This document shows positions 44,218-55,869 of a DNA stretch of 64,000 bases, in pieces (position 1 is the first letter of the stretch; every line of letters begins with the position of its first letter). The position numbers and the translations under genes were made by a program. Under the pieces are notes generated by a model. It was not told the DNA's origin. It saw nothing but the letters and a program-made list of their open reading frames with translations, and did no database searches. Where the stretch lies: positions 744,001 through 808,000 of the forward strand of contig JBLDXI010000055.1 in NCBI GenBank assembly GCA_047495785.1, written 5' to 3'. This DNA comes from Lepidodermella squamata (taxonomy: Eukaryota; Gastrotricha).

Positions 44218-46101
44218 TCACTTCGCCTTAATTAAAACAGCAGTTTTTCGAAACGAATACTTGAACCTGCGAAAACAAATTTTAGAAAGGCATCAGAAAT
44301 AAAATTAGGAATTGTTATTATACGTGATTTGACCCGGACCGGCTGGTAAAATGTCTTCTGAGCATTCACTTTCAACAAGCAACTTTGTTAAATCGTTGAA
44401 AAATGTAACTGGGCCAGATGAATTCGCACCACTTGGGTAGGTGAATTTCGACAAAACGAGATCAGTCGGAGCTGAGTAACCGGCCAAATCCAGCGGCAGC
44501 CCATCAACGAGGCGAGAAACCTGATAATAAATATAATGACTAGAAAGCAAAATATGTCGAGAAATTTAACCGTGATTTGCATTTCGCGCTTTTCGAGCAA
44601 AACTTCGTTGTAGCATTTCCGGGCTAAAGTTCCAATTGGCTCGCGAACCGTGGCGGAAGCTGTAACTTTTACGCCGACTAGTTCGACGTCAATAGCAGGG
44701 TTTCGAACAAGGGCGTTGAAGGCGAGGCGATCACTTCCATTCAACATGACTGCCTGGCAGGGATTGGGATACGCACGAGGCAGCAAAACGCCAAAAGAGC
44801 GGCCCCTCATTTCAGAACAATTGAACAGTTTGGCGCAAATCTCTAAATATTTCACTCATTTATTAATAGCCTGGCTTCAGGCAATTAATTTACCGTAAAT
44901 CGACTGTTCATGCGCGACGCTAACAGAGCTTAAAGAAGGCATTTTCGAACCTTCGAAGGTCAAATCGTAAAGAAGTATTGAGCCGACTCCATCTGTTATA
45001 GGTTCAAAATAAGCAGTGCCAGCCAAAAAGGCAACTGCACGGGCGCGATTAGTGAATTCATCGGGCGATGAAAATCGCTGGAATATCGAGTCGGACTTGA
45101 CGACTAAATTGCCGCCGGATTGCCGACTAGGTAAAATGACTGCCAAGTAGCCGAAATGATTTTTAACATTCTTCCTCACGGCTAAAAAATCTGTATGTAA
45201 TTGAACGCCTTGCTTGTGAATGACAAAGCTGGAAAACTGGGCTGAAATCGATTCGGCATTTGGTGCCAGGTTTTTCCGGATAAATTCGAGCAGGGGGCTT
45301 TGCTGAGAATTTCCACCAATTAGCTTCAACCATGTAGATCCGGTTATTTCAATTTTACGCGATTCAATCACGAAAGACGCTGACGAATTACCGTCATTCG
45401 CCGCGAAATAAACGGCTTTTGACGCCGAACTGTGGCTGATCGGATACGTTAACTGGTAGCTACCGATAGAAATTTGGGGTATCATATCGAGCCATAGGTC
45501 GCAACGAAAATCGTTTTCAGCCGGCTCGTATAGAAAATCGTCCAATTTTTTGCGCAAATCGGCGATTTCCGCGGCAGAGAGATCAACGCATTTTGCCAGT
45601 TTTTCTTGAACAAGAGGAGCAAAAGTAGTTGTAACATTCAAAACACCGCCTTGTTTTTTCCCTGCGATCTATAAATAAAATATTGTTACCACCGCATTAC
45701 AGTGGTAATAATAGCAAAAATACCGTATCGGGTGATGCCGGGCGTTTGACACCAGATCCACCGACCGGGAAGCTAATTTCATTTTCCTTTTCAAAATCGT
45801 TTGGAATTGTGGCTACCGTATCATTCGGGTCAGTTTTATCGTCGCCATTCCCAATGACTTGAGAAGCGGATGGACCAGGTATTTTCTTATAAAATTCGGT
45901 AATGCGAGCAGTAATAACGGCTAAAAAATTCGATTGTAATCATGAGTTTCAAGCCAGCGATTTTGCCGTACCTTTGACACCGGAGGAGTCAACGCCGAGG
46001 CGTTTTGCTTCGTCCTGAAGTTGAGGACGCGTGAACATTTTGCAAATATCCTCGCCGGCCTCCCATCTGATCTGCACATTCGATTTCAAATCGACAGCCA
46101 T
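44218..46101 (-). CDS. SAP-domain protein with degenerate 2OG/Fe(II)-dioxygenase fold, paralogue 2
   Basis: ATG at 46101. The SAP-like motif spans an intron: RPQLQDEAKRLGVDSSGVK then AVITARITEFY. After a polar linker comes the same dioxygenase-like core as its neighbour: GVQLHTDFLAV (the H-x-D iron pair is intact here), FGYLAVILPSRQSGGNLVV and AYFEPITDGVGSILLYDL. The distal His and the 2OG-binding Arg expected in this last block are not seen, so it too may be inactive. The end is rebuilt by a small intron (about 44322-44266), giving FKYSFRKTAVLIKAK before the stop at 44218. Tandem with paralogue 1 (121 bp from this stop to its start), so they arose by local duplication. Confidence 0.72.
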
Positions 46102-46830
46102 AAGACGTAACGATTAAATGAATTGCTAAGGGTGATCATTAATCAACAAAAGGTGTCATAATTGAATAATTAGAAAATCAGTTTTGCTGTGGCTCTTTCT
46201 AACAAATTGATACAGGCTACACGTAGATAGAAGCTTTTCACAAGATTTCCGTTTAAAAATTATTTTTAATTCTAAACAGGCAGAAAGCTATGATTGCGCA
46301 ACACTTTGACAAACAAATTTAAAACAGAAGAGTGAGCCAAAACAGATGGCGCAGTCTTGCCATTTACGACGCATTTATCGTTTTTATTTCAGCAAAAATA
46401 GAGTGATGATCGAAAATAGTGGGCTGTGCTCATAGCTGTGCTTGTCGAAAAGGTAAGTGTTGAACGGTGTAGTCATAAACGTTTCTGTTATTACGGGTCA
46501 ACCGGCCGGGCAGACATCAGCACAATCATGGCTCGTGCCAAATAAGCACCCGCTCAAATTAATGACACACGCCGCCAGTCCACTTTTATTGCGCGCGTTC
46601 TCTTACGCATTTATCGCTAATCCAACCACTACACACACACTTAAACACAACCCCACTTTCATCAGACTTGTGACCTGGCTCAGTACGACCGCCGTTTTCA
46701 TTCACAGTGATTATTTTTTTAGGTTATTAGTTACTACTAATGATCATTGATGGTCGATAGCTATTGACTTGGCTAAATTTTTTCTATTTCCTAGATCATG
46801 GTTTACTATTTCCGATGAATTGATAGGGCA
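46102..46830. other. Divergent spacer, no gene seen
   Basis: Region between the 5' ends of SAP-dioxygenase paralogue 2 (minus) and the plus-strand TRIM-like array. It should hold promoters for both. A 97-codon frame (46457-46750) lacks any family motif and is not called. Confidence 0.5.
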
Positions 46831-48911
46831 ATGTCGCAAGCGAATGATGCAATCATTTCGGTTGGGATTTTATTATGTTTCTTATCCTTAATATTTGTTA
46901 TTTTTCTTCATCAGAATCTAACGTGTTCGATCTGTCTTCATCTGTTCATTGCCCCGAAGTCAATGCCATGCTGCTCCCATACATTTTGCTTGCCGTGTTT
47001 GCAGCAAATGAAGGTAGAAAAACGCGGCAGTAAGCAGTTTATTCGCTGCCCAGAATGCCGAGAAGAAAATCATTTCAGCCAGAATTTCAAATCGGTCTCA
47101 GGTAATAACCAAATCGCCCCCCTTTAATCTAATATTTTAAGGGCTGCTTTCCAGATTTTCAAACAAACGTTGTTGTCCAAAACATTATCGAGGCAGTTTC
47201 CGCAAAGCAGAAGAGAAAATCTGGCGACCATTCACTGAACTCTTGCGGTCACGTTTCCGAGGCTATTAATGGCCTAAATTGCCACCACTGTGGTCAGAAA
47301 TTTTGCGAGCCTTGCAGCTACTTTCACATCGAAAAATTGCGAAACAATGCAGTCGAAAAATCATCAAAGGTTGGTTTTTTTGGATTTAATTGCCTGGTCG
47401 ATCTCATTAAAAAATTCAAAGGTACTTGAACAATGCCGAGCAGCCTGTGTCTACAGCGACCTCAAAGAAATGGAACAGAAAATCGCCAGTGATTCACGAA
47501 AAATCTCTGACCGCGTTTCAAGGCTTGGTGAGCAGCTGAAAGCAGCATTTTCTGCCCTAATCGATGCTCAAGTCACAAATTTGAAAAATGAAGTCGAAAA
47601 CGCTTCATCAGATCGATTGTCGAAACTTCGCGATGCCATTGATTTTGTGACTGATGTCGATTGCCTGGATTCATTAGAAAATCAGATGGAATTCATCAAA
47701 TTGAATTCGGTTTTAAAACTGGACTTTTCGGAAGTCATTAATTTTCACCAACAGATCGAAAAATTATCGCAATCAGTAGGCCTATCGATTTCAAAAAATT
47801 AATTATTTTTAACCAGTCTATTTTCAGTTGGATACTTTTAATTGCCACGAGGAGCGGGCTCCAATCAAATTATCCATCAGCCAAGATTTTAAACATCGTT
47901 TTGATTCGTTGAACGAAATTCCGTTAGGCTCGATCATTTCGCAGCACGAAGATCTGATATCCGAAAAAGCTGTCAATTATTTGACAGAAATTGTTCGTTT
48001 CAAGGTTGATCGGCCAACAAAGATTGTAGCCATTCCGTCTTCAAATCTTTTCGCGTTGATTTTCGACGGCAACAAATTTTGGGTAATTTCGGCCTTGATT
48101 CGCGTTCATTTCATCCCTTAAAATGTACCTATAGATCATGAATCCGGAGGAAAGCAGTGTGGTTTGTAGCCTGGTGTTCGATGGTGTTGAAGTTGATAAT
48201 GTTGCCGCAAGTGAGCGGGAAATTTTTCTTGTTGGCAACCGGAAAAGTTCCGATGGCACGATTCGTCGGGGAATTCACTCAATTTCCGTCGATTCCCTGC
48301 AAGGAACTGTTCGTACAAACGCGTTCTTAGTCACTAAAAATACTAGCCATTTTAGCCAACTTGAAGTTACTCCGTCTGGTCGAATCATCACAACTCTAAA
48401 TGGGAAATTGATTGTTGTCGATTCAAAGGGAGAAATCGACGAGAGCTCTGATTCAGCGATTGGCACTGACTTTCAACCGGACTGGAAATTACGGGGTGTT
48501 TTTGATTATGAAGATAATTCTCGAGTTGGAATCGTTATTTTTAAGCCGGATCAAGGCATTTTTATTCGAGATTTTGATTGCGAATCACTGGCCTGTCATG
48601 AAAGGAAACTGAATTTGTCATCAGAAAACGTTTCGATTCTTGGCGAGGACCTGCTACTTATTAAAAAATCGCGAATCCAGGTATTCCAAGCTTTACATGT
48701 TTCGTTCTCGTGCTGCAAGACATGAATTTAGAAATTCGCGAAATTCAATCAGCGGTCGACGTTTGCCGGAAATTTTACCTTGAAGTCGAAGTTCGACATT
48801 CACAACCTTGCATCCAGCCGATCTAAGCTTGGCAAAGATTCCGTGGCGTTACTCGGATCCGACGGTCACTCTCATTTCGTCATATTTTGCTGCCTTCCTT
48901 CCTCTTTTTAA
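46831..48911 (+). CDS. TRIM-like gene 5 (RING, B-box-like, coiled coil, beta-propeller-like)
   Basis: First gene of the eight-gene plus-strand array. ATG at 46831 (MSQANDAIIS), then a 51-nt intron that happens to stay open and would read as a false hydrophobic segment. RING: NLTCSICLHLF, CSHTFCLPCLQQM, CPEC. After the next intron: DFQTNVVVQNIIEAVSAK. B-box-like: CGHVSEAINGLN, CHHC, FCEPC, FHIEKL. A coiled coil follows (about 47425-47790). The propeller begins at LFALIFDGNKFWV. A last intron (about 48681-48730) leads to an exon ending VIFCCLPSSF with the stop at 48911. About 590 residues. Stop to the next start is 119 bp. Confidence 0.82.
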
Positions 48912-49030
48912 CGGTGTTCAGACTATTTTTACTTCTTTTCTTTTGGTTGCGCTTATCATGAGTTTTTCATTCGAATTTCGTGTTTGGCATTGTAGGTATC
49001 GTATTATTTAATTGAACCGATCAATTCGTA

Positions 49031-51067
49031 ATGTCTTCGTCGGATCCTCTGCTTGCTGTAATTTTACCGACTGAAAGTGAACTTTTTGTCATAAAGTCTT
49101 TACTTCCCAGAATGTAACTTGTTCTATATGTCTCGGAGTTTTCAATCAACCGCGATTGATGCCACGCTGCGGGCACACATTCTGCCTGGACTGTTTGACG
49201 CAACTAGCAGTTGAAGGCAACGGAGTTTTGTGTCCTCAGTGTCGGAGTTTAAACCATTTCTCATCCTCGTCAGTACACGATTTTCCGATAAATTACGTCG
49301 CTCAAAACCTGGTCGATTTGCTGTCGAGTAGGAAGCCAGTTGATAACACCGAGCTTAATCGATGCTTCCATGTTGATGCTGCTGATGTTATTTGCCCGCA
49401 TTGCAACGAACGCTTTTGCGAGCCGTGTCGAATTTTTCACATGGAGAAGATGAAAATGATAACTGCGAAAAACCTGGTTGGTATTATTCGACTTTTCAGA
49501 ATTTAGATTATTTTGAATTTTTCGTGCCAGGAATTTCTCGCCAAAGTTCCTACTCCAGTTGGGGATGCTGTTGCTAGATTGAGGCTCGAATTGACCAAGC
49601 ACATTCATCCCATTGTAAGCACTGTAAAATCCGAGGGCGAAAGGTTGAAGAAAACACTGATTGATTCGATCGACAGCGAAGTGAATCATTCTATCGGCCA
49701 ACTGAACCAGGCAGCAATGACTCAGATCGACACTGCAACCGTTTTGTTCGAAGCTGCTCATAACCCTTACTCGGCTTCTTTGCTTATAAAAGAAGCCTCG
49801 AATTTGCTGAAAAACTCGGTTATTGAAGTCGATCTGCCCAAAATGGCCTATCTCTACACGGCGATTGCAAACAGAAAGCACTGTGTAATTTTTATCAGCT
49901 ATTTATAACAGTTCTGGTGTATACATTTTTCGTTAGATCGAGAAAATTCATGCTGCTTATGACCCAGGCACGAAATTGTTTCAAGTGGACTGTAACTCCG
50001 CCTCGGTTGAAACTGCGGTTAAAGAAGCATTGAAACGGCCTTGGTATCGTATGGAACTGACCGACGCAGCTTTTGAACCAATTTTACCCTGCAAAAGCAA
50101 ACGTGAATCGCAGGATTCTGAAAATTATTGCGTTGTTACACTCGATTTCGAGGAGGTGGTGGTTGGTAATTCTAGCTCGGTACCTAAAAAGTTATTTTCT
50201 TCGGGTTCCAAAATTGCTATTTGGCGTTCCGATGATACGCTAGAGGTAAATTCATTTCAAATTTCCTCCATTTTTTATTGGCTAATTTCATTAAAGGTGA
50301 GAACTGAACGGGGTTCAAGCGTTATCTACCGTTTTGCGAATCTCATCTTCACTATTCATGATATCGCCACCGATGGCTATTATGTGGCTGTTTGTGGCAA
50401 GAAGCCGGCAATGGCTGAGTGGTTGATAGGCTTCGGGGTCCCGAACAGCACCGATCACACGATCAAGCTTACATCTTTTGTAACTAAAACACCTGGTTTG
50501 ACTTTCAACGGCATGGTTATGTGTAGGCAGTGGCAAGAGTCTGTTGTGACAACCGGCTCGAGTTCGTTTTTCTTGATGCGGAAACACGGTTCTGGCGATA
50601 TGAATTCGAGCATCACGACTTACCCAATGCAGCTAACTGGAAAAATGGAAAGAAACGAAATTATCAGCGTTTTGTCTGCGGATGAAACCACCTTGAAAAC
50701 GCTGTGCCGAATCAACGATAACTTGAAGGTGTTTTCGATTAAAAACGTTGTTACCCAGGCGGGGCAACCTGCTTTAGAAATGACCTGCAACTACCTGCCT
50801 GAAGCCATGGCCTTGAAAACCTTTGATCTTATTGCGATGTATGGCTCAGACAAGGCTATAGTTGTTAAGGGAAGACTAATTTACCGATACGTTGGCTTCC
50901 CTGAACATCCAGTATTTCGCGGCTCTTTTCTACTCAATTCTCCGTCGTATCGCATAGGCAGCATTGTTGCCTACGAATCTCAGCCGAATGTCGACAATGT
51001 TGCGATGATCGTGACTAATGACGAGAACAAGACGTCTGTGGTGATCTGCAAACTTCCTCAGTATTAA
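49031..51067 (+). CDS. TRIM-like gene 6 (RING, B-box-like, coiled coil, beta-propeller-like)
   Basis: ATG at 49031 (MSSSDPLLA), intron, RING (NVTCSICLGVFNQPRL, CGHTFCLDCLTQL, CPQC). Here RING and FPINYVAQNLVDLL are in one exon. The B-box-like motif (RCFHVDAADVI, CPHC, FCEPC, FHMEKM) is followed by a coiled coil (about 49535-49880). The propeller region (from about 49980) contains a 62-nt intron near 50248-50296. About 590 residues with the stop at 51067. It has diverged more from gene 8-11 type members than these have from one another. Confidence 0.8.
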
Positions 51068-51268
51068 CAATTTTTGTGCACGATTTCTCCAATTATTTGC
51101 GATTTTTTCAAGATTTATTTGCCATGGAATTACGTTCTAAATGTTGTTGCTTACTTTAATAATGTTACCTCGATGCTCAATGTATATCTGTGATGATTAA
51201 ATCTCTACATCGAACAAATTCTGGTTTAGGTATAATATATTTAAAGGTTCGACTTTTATCCCAATGAG

Positions 51269-53432
51269 ATGGCGATGTTGCATGACCCTGTGATTTCGGT
51301 TGGTTTCCCAACTTATCCCACGAATGAGTTAATTCTGTTTTTCAGAGCTTGACCTGCTCACTGTGTTTCGAGCTATTCAAAGAGCCGAAATCGTTACCGA
51401 AATGCGGTCACACTTTCTGCTCTGATTGCTTGAAGAAGCTTGCTCTCGAATTCCAAGATTTGAAGTCCGCCTGCCTTAAATGCCCAAAATGTGGTGTCGA
51501 GCATGGCCTCGAATCTTCTATCGACGATTTGCGGCTCAATTTTGTTGCTAAAGAGCTGGTCGAAGCAGTGAAAAACAGTCAACAATCGAACAAAAATGCT
51601 GATAGCGGCTTGGGGTCTTGCAGTCACATGTCTCTGCCACCCTGCAACAAAGTCTTCTGCCGCCATTGTTCGCTTTTATTTTGCGAGCCATGCAAAATTC
51701 TGCACATGGAGCGATTAAAAAATTCCGCCTTAAAAATGGCGTCATCGGTTTGTTTTTCGCATTTTTTTTGTGCTCACGTTTTTCACTCGTAATTTCAGAC
51801 TCTACCAGCATGCACGGAACTGTCTTCTGCGAATAAATTAACCGAGCTCGAGCAAGTGCTTGATCGAGAAATCGCGAATGCTCAGTCGAAAATTCACGAA
51901 ATTGGAGCTCAGCTGAAGGTCAACTTGGTGCGGCTTGTTGATCGTCAAGTCAATAACACGTTGCACCGGCTGAAAAATTTTCGTAGCGAGCAAATGACAG
52001 CTTCACGGCTGATGCTTGACATTTTACAAGACAAAGGGATGTTAACTTCCCTTGGCAAGCAGCAGGCAGTTATTAAAGCGAGTTCTGTTCTCGACTTGGA
52101 TTTCGAAAGTTTGGCCTTGTTCTACCTGGAAATGACGAAAGTCTCACAAACCGCGACGATGTTCAATCAACTAATGAACGGGCAGATATTCACGTTGGTC
52201 GATAAAACCGACTCGTTGATCGCTAGCTTTCCCGATGGCTCTCCAGTCATCGACTTGAAGTTGAAAGAACCGATTACTATTGAGAAAACAGAGTATTCCA
52301 GCAGCCCGAAGAAGATGAAATTGGAAACTGGCGCGCCTCCTCAGTTGAATGTTGACCTGGAGCTGAAGCCAAATTTCGGTACTTGTGCCGTTTTCTTGAA
52401 AAGTGTCGAAATTATTGATATCACGCACCCGAAAAAGGTCGCTCAGATGCCCCACGAAGACGCATTTGTCGTTCTGCATGGAGAGAACAATATTAGCGTA
52501 AATTCTTCCATCTGAGTTTGAATATTTCTGAATTATTCCTGATTTTCGACAGGTTATTAATTTAGATGGAACTATCGGTCGATCTTATATGTTGCAACAC
52601 GATTTAATCATGCAAATTTTCGATCTCGCCGTTGACGAGACTGGTATTATGCATTTCATTGGCGTGGGAAGAGATGGCAAGTGGTGTTTGGGCGTCGGCG
52701 AATTCCAACCCGATCGTCCGATTGAATTCAGCGTTTTTCGTCTCAAGAACAATAATTACACCCTGCGGGGCATGCAAGTCTGTGCAATGTGGCCGGGTTA
52801 TGTTGTTACGACTAATGCAAATGGCATTATCGTTTTGAAATTTTTCAAAGGATCTACGGAGGTTTTGGAACTACGACCGGTCTTTGCGGCGTTTCCTTCA
52901 CCTAATAATGCTCATGTTTGCGGCGTTATAGATACGTCATCCCCGACTAATCTCAACGTATTATGTGCCATCGAGAATGTTTTTGTTTACCTGGTTTTGA
53001 GGAAGGAAACTACGCCGGAAGGCAAAGAGTTGGTCAAATTTGAAAGCCGACGTCTTGCCAACTCGCCGAGTCTCAGCTTCGATTCTATCACGTTGCTCGG
53101 GAATGGCGAGACAATGATTTCGAAAGGTTCAGTAATTCAGGTCTGAAACGAGTTTATTTATTACGATGGGAAAATTTTGCGATTTTTTACCGCAGAGATA
53201 CCAAAAGGTGCCTGAAAACATGGTATTTTCGGGTAATTATATCCCGTCATCGGGAACGGATCGTTCTCACCTGAATGAGACTATCAGAAGTGTTGCTGCT
53301 AAACGTGTTTTGGACCCGGTTAGTGGGGCTGTGAAGGAAATTGTTGCTAGCGTCAGTGTGCAAGGTCTCGACGCTGTCACGTCTACGCTCATGCTGAGCA
53401 CATTCCCTGGAAATTCGAGTTCCACTGTTTAA
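51269..53432 (+). CDS. TRIM-like gene 7 (RING, B-box-like, coiled coil, beta-propeller-like)
   Basis: ATG at 51269 (MAMLHDPVIS), intron, RING (SLTCSLCFELFKEPKSL, CGHTFCSDCLKKL, CPKC), then LRLNFVAKELVEAVK without the second intron. B-box-like: SCSHMSLPPCNKVF, CRHC, FCEPC, LHMERL. Coiled coil at about 51840-52180, including the family SVLDLDFESLALFY block. A linker leads to DAFVVLHGENNISV, the propeller start. The last exon begins RYQKVPENMVFSG after the intron at about 53143-53193, and the stop is at 53432. Roughly 630 residues. A poly(A) signal lies 35 nt downstream. Confidence 0.82.
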
Positions 53433-53466
53433 TTTTTGATGATTGAATTTTCTCTACAAATTATGA

Positions 53467-53472
53467 AATAAA
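53467..53472 (+). terminator. Poly(A) signal AATAAA for TRIM-like gene 7
   Basis: AATAAA 35 nt past the gene 7 stop, inside the 105-bp gap before gene 8. Confidence 0.5.
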
Positions 53473-53537
53473 AGATTCATATATCAACTACCTTTTAGGC
53501 AATTCTTAATTAACTGAAAAGCTTGAACTTAGCCATA

Positions 53538-55754
53538 ATGGCGAGTTCCGCTCAAAACCAGTTAACTGCGGTAAAGTTTTCGATCTCATGTCCTATTGAG
53601 ATTGACCAAGTTTTATTCATGGATAGACTTTGACATGCTCATTGTGCCTCGATTTATTTCGCGAGCCGAAATCGATGCCGAACTGCGGTCACACCTATTG
53701 CTTCGAATGTCTAAAAAAGCTCCAACTGGATCGTAATAATCGCGGGGAAGTTTCGATTTCTTGCCCCCAGTGCCGGACGAGAAACGTCATTTCTGGGAGT
53801 ACAAAGACGGTCGCAGGTGGAAATTTGATTTTATTCGCCGTGACTGTTACTAAAGTTCTTTCTATGTCTCTAGATTTGGGAACCAACATTGTAATCAAGG
53901 GAATCCTCGAGTCGATTACAGAAGTGTCAAAGAAGGGGAAGTGTGGCTCTCTTTGCTCTCACCCGTTCGATCCGTCTTATTCGGAATGCTCGCATTGTAA
54001 TACTAAATTTTGCGAATCTTGTGCTATCGTTCATCTCGAAAAATTGAAATCTGCTGACCTGAAGCATATGAAAGATGTAGGTTTATCCCTCCCGGAAAGG
54101 TAGTTTTATTCGCTATTTTCATTCGTGCAGACCATAGAGCGGTGCAAACAGCTAAGCGAAAACACCGCGCAAACCAAAGCGAAAATGGCGTCAGAAGTCG
54201 AGAAATTTGCGAGTCTTATCGAAAGCGACATTCAAAAAGCTGGTGATGATATTCTCGCGAAATTGAAAGAAGTTGTTGACGCAAAAGTTACGAAATGGCG
54301 CGCTGAGTTGGCTGAGCTGAAATCTCAGCAATTGATATCTTTGGATTATCTGATCGAATCTTTGACTGACCCTATGTTACAGCAGACCCTTTCTCAACAG
54401 GAAGCGATTTTGTCGAAAACTTCAGTTATCGACCTTGACAAAGGCTGGTTATTGCAGACCCATCGACTAGCTGAAGCTGCTCGGTTTTCGGTAGATATTC
54501 GAAGTATTTTAATTTTTGTTTAACCTCTCATATTGACAGATTGAGTCGCTTACGCTTAAAGAATCAATTTTTGAATTCTCCAGTGATTACCGCGCCACAA
54601 TTGCCTCATTCGAAGAAGAATTAGCGAGAGTTTGTAGTGTTAGACTTGGAACTGCTTTGTTTTTGGCGTCAAGAAACAATAGTAATAGTGGCTATTCGAC
54701 TACGAAGAAGCGAAAGTTAGAGGGTTCTCCTGAAACAAGTTCAGATTCAAAATTCACACTGACTTGCATGGGGCCTAAAGCGATGGAGTTTGTCGAGGAC
54801 CAAGTTAAGCAAGTCGTGGCTTGCGTTGATGAGAACAAATTCGCTTTATTACATTCCAACAACTCCGTCAGCGTAATCAACTTAATTCAAATTTTTCAAT
54901 CGATATGAAGCCATTTTCTGTATGCTCAGATTTTTACATGGAATGGCTCGGATTTTGAAAACATACAACTTGCGCCAGATCCAGGCTCTGAAGTTCTTTC
55001 AATCTGTTCAGTCAGAGGTGGTCTCATTTTCTCAATTCAAATGAATGATGGCAGCCACGCGCTCGGTAGAATTTCGCTACCTTATAAAGAACGCAAGTGG
55101 CTCATGCGACTCACTAATATAATGAAGGGTGGCCTTGAAAGTTTGGTCTGTGGTGACGAAGCCGGTAACACTGTTTTCTCGTCTGATGGAAAGGCATCTT
55201 TACTTGTAATTCAAACGAATGCGAATCGTATTCAGCGAATCGCCATTCCGCCGACTAATTGGCAAGTCGCCGGAATTCTGAGCCAATCAGCGGCATCAAT
55301 CAAAATTCTGTTGCGTCTCTCCGGGAAATCCCTGTACCGGCTAGAGCTGGATGTTCTTGAAAATGGCAGCATCTCTGACGGGTGCATTGGCCGGTTCGAG
55401 CTGCCTTCTTTGCCATCGGAGACGATGGCCATGTTCAAAGACAATAGGCTAGTCGTAACTAATCCTTACGGGTTATCGGTAAATCTTTTCGGAATACTTT
55501 CGCTAATTCATATCCTCAAATAACCACAGGTATATCGGTGTTCAGATGCAGATGGCGATAACTGCAGAGTTGAATTGATCAATCAATACTTTCTGCCAAT
55601 ATTTGCTAGTAAAAATCCAGCACCCTTGATCTCCCACGTTGCCGTGCAAACTGTTAAAGCCGGTGGAATTTCGAAAGATTATATTATGATGACCAACGAT
55701 TTGATCAAAGAAAAGAAATCATTCATTTCTATTGAAGCTTTTCCTGTTAATTAA
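53538..55754 (+). CDS. TRIM-like gene 8 (RING, B-box-like, coiled coil, beta-propeller-like)
   Basis: ATG at 53538 (MASSAQNQLTA), intron, RING (TLTCSLCLDLFREPKSM, CGHTYCFECLKKL, CPQC, GSTKTVA), intron, DLGTNIVIKGILESI. B-box-like: LCSHPFDPSYSE, CSHC, FCESC, VHLEKL. Coiled coil at about 54130-54490 with DAKVTKWRAELAELK and SVIDLDKGWLLQ. A linker carries KKRKLEGSPETSS (possible nuclear signal). Propeller from KFALLHSNNSVSVI. A final intron (about 55476-55526) shifts the frame, giving VYRCSDADGDNCRVEL and the stop at 55754. Roughly 640 residues. Confidence 0.82.
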
Positions 55755-55869
55755 GATCTTTACTTTTTCTTCCTTACGTTCACATGTTTTTGTTGATTTT
55801 GATTCGCTCATTTTTATGCTTTCGATTGTAAAATTTGCATTGAATCACAATTTTTATTTTTAGATGTAA

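Noticed and set aside
46457-46750. 97-codon plus-strand open frame upstream of the TRIM-like array
   Set aside because: Low-complexity Thr/His content, no family motif; sits in a promoter-type spacer.
46861-46911. Hydrophobic, transmembrane-looking segment near the start of TRIM-like gene 5
   Set aside because: It is a 51-nt intron with GT-AG ends that happens to be open; the paralogues have an intron at the same place.
49270-49881. 203-codon minus-strand open frame
   Set aside because: Antisense to the RING, B-box and coiled-coil exons of TRIM-like gene 6.
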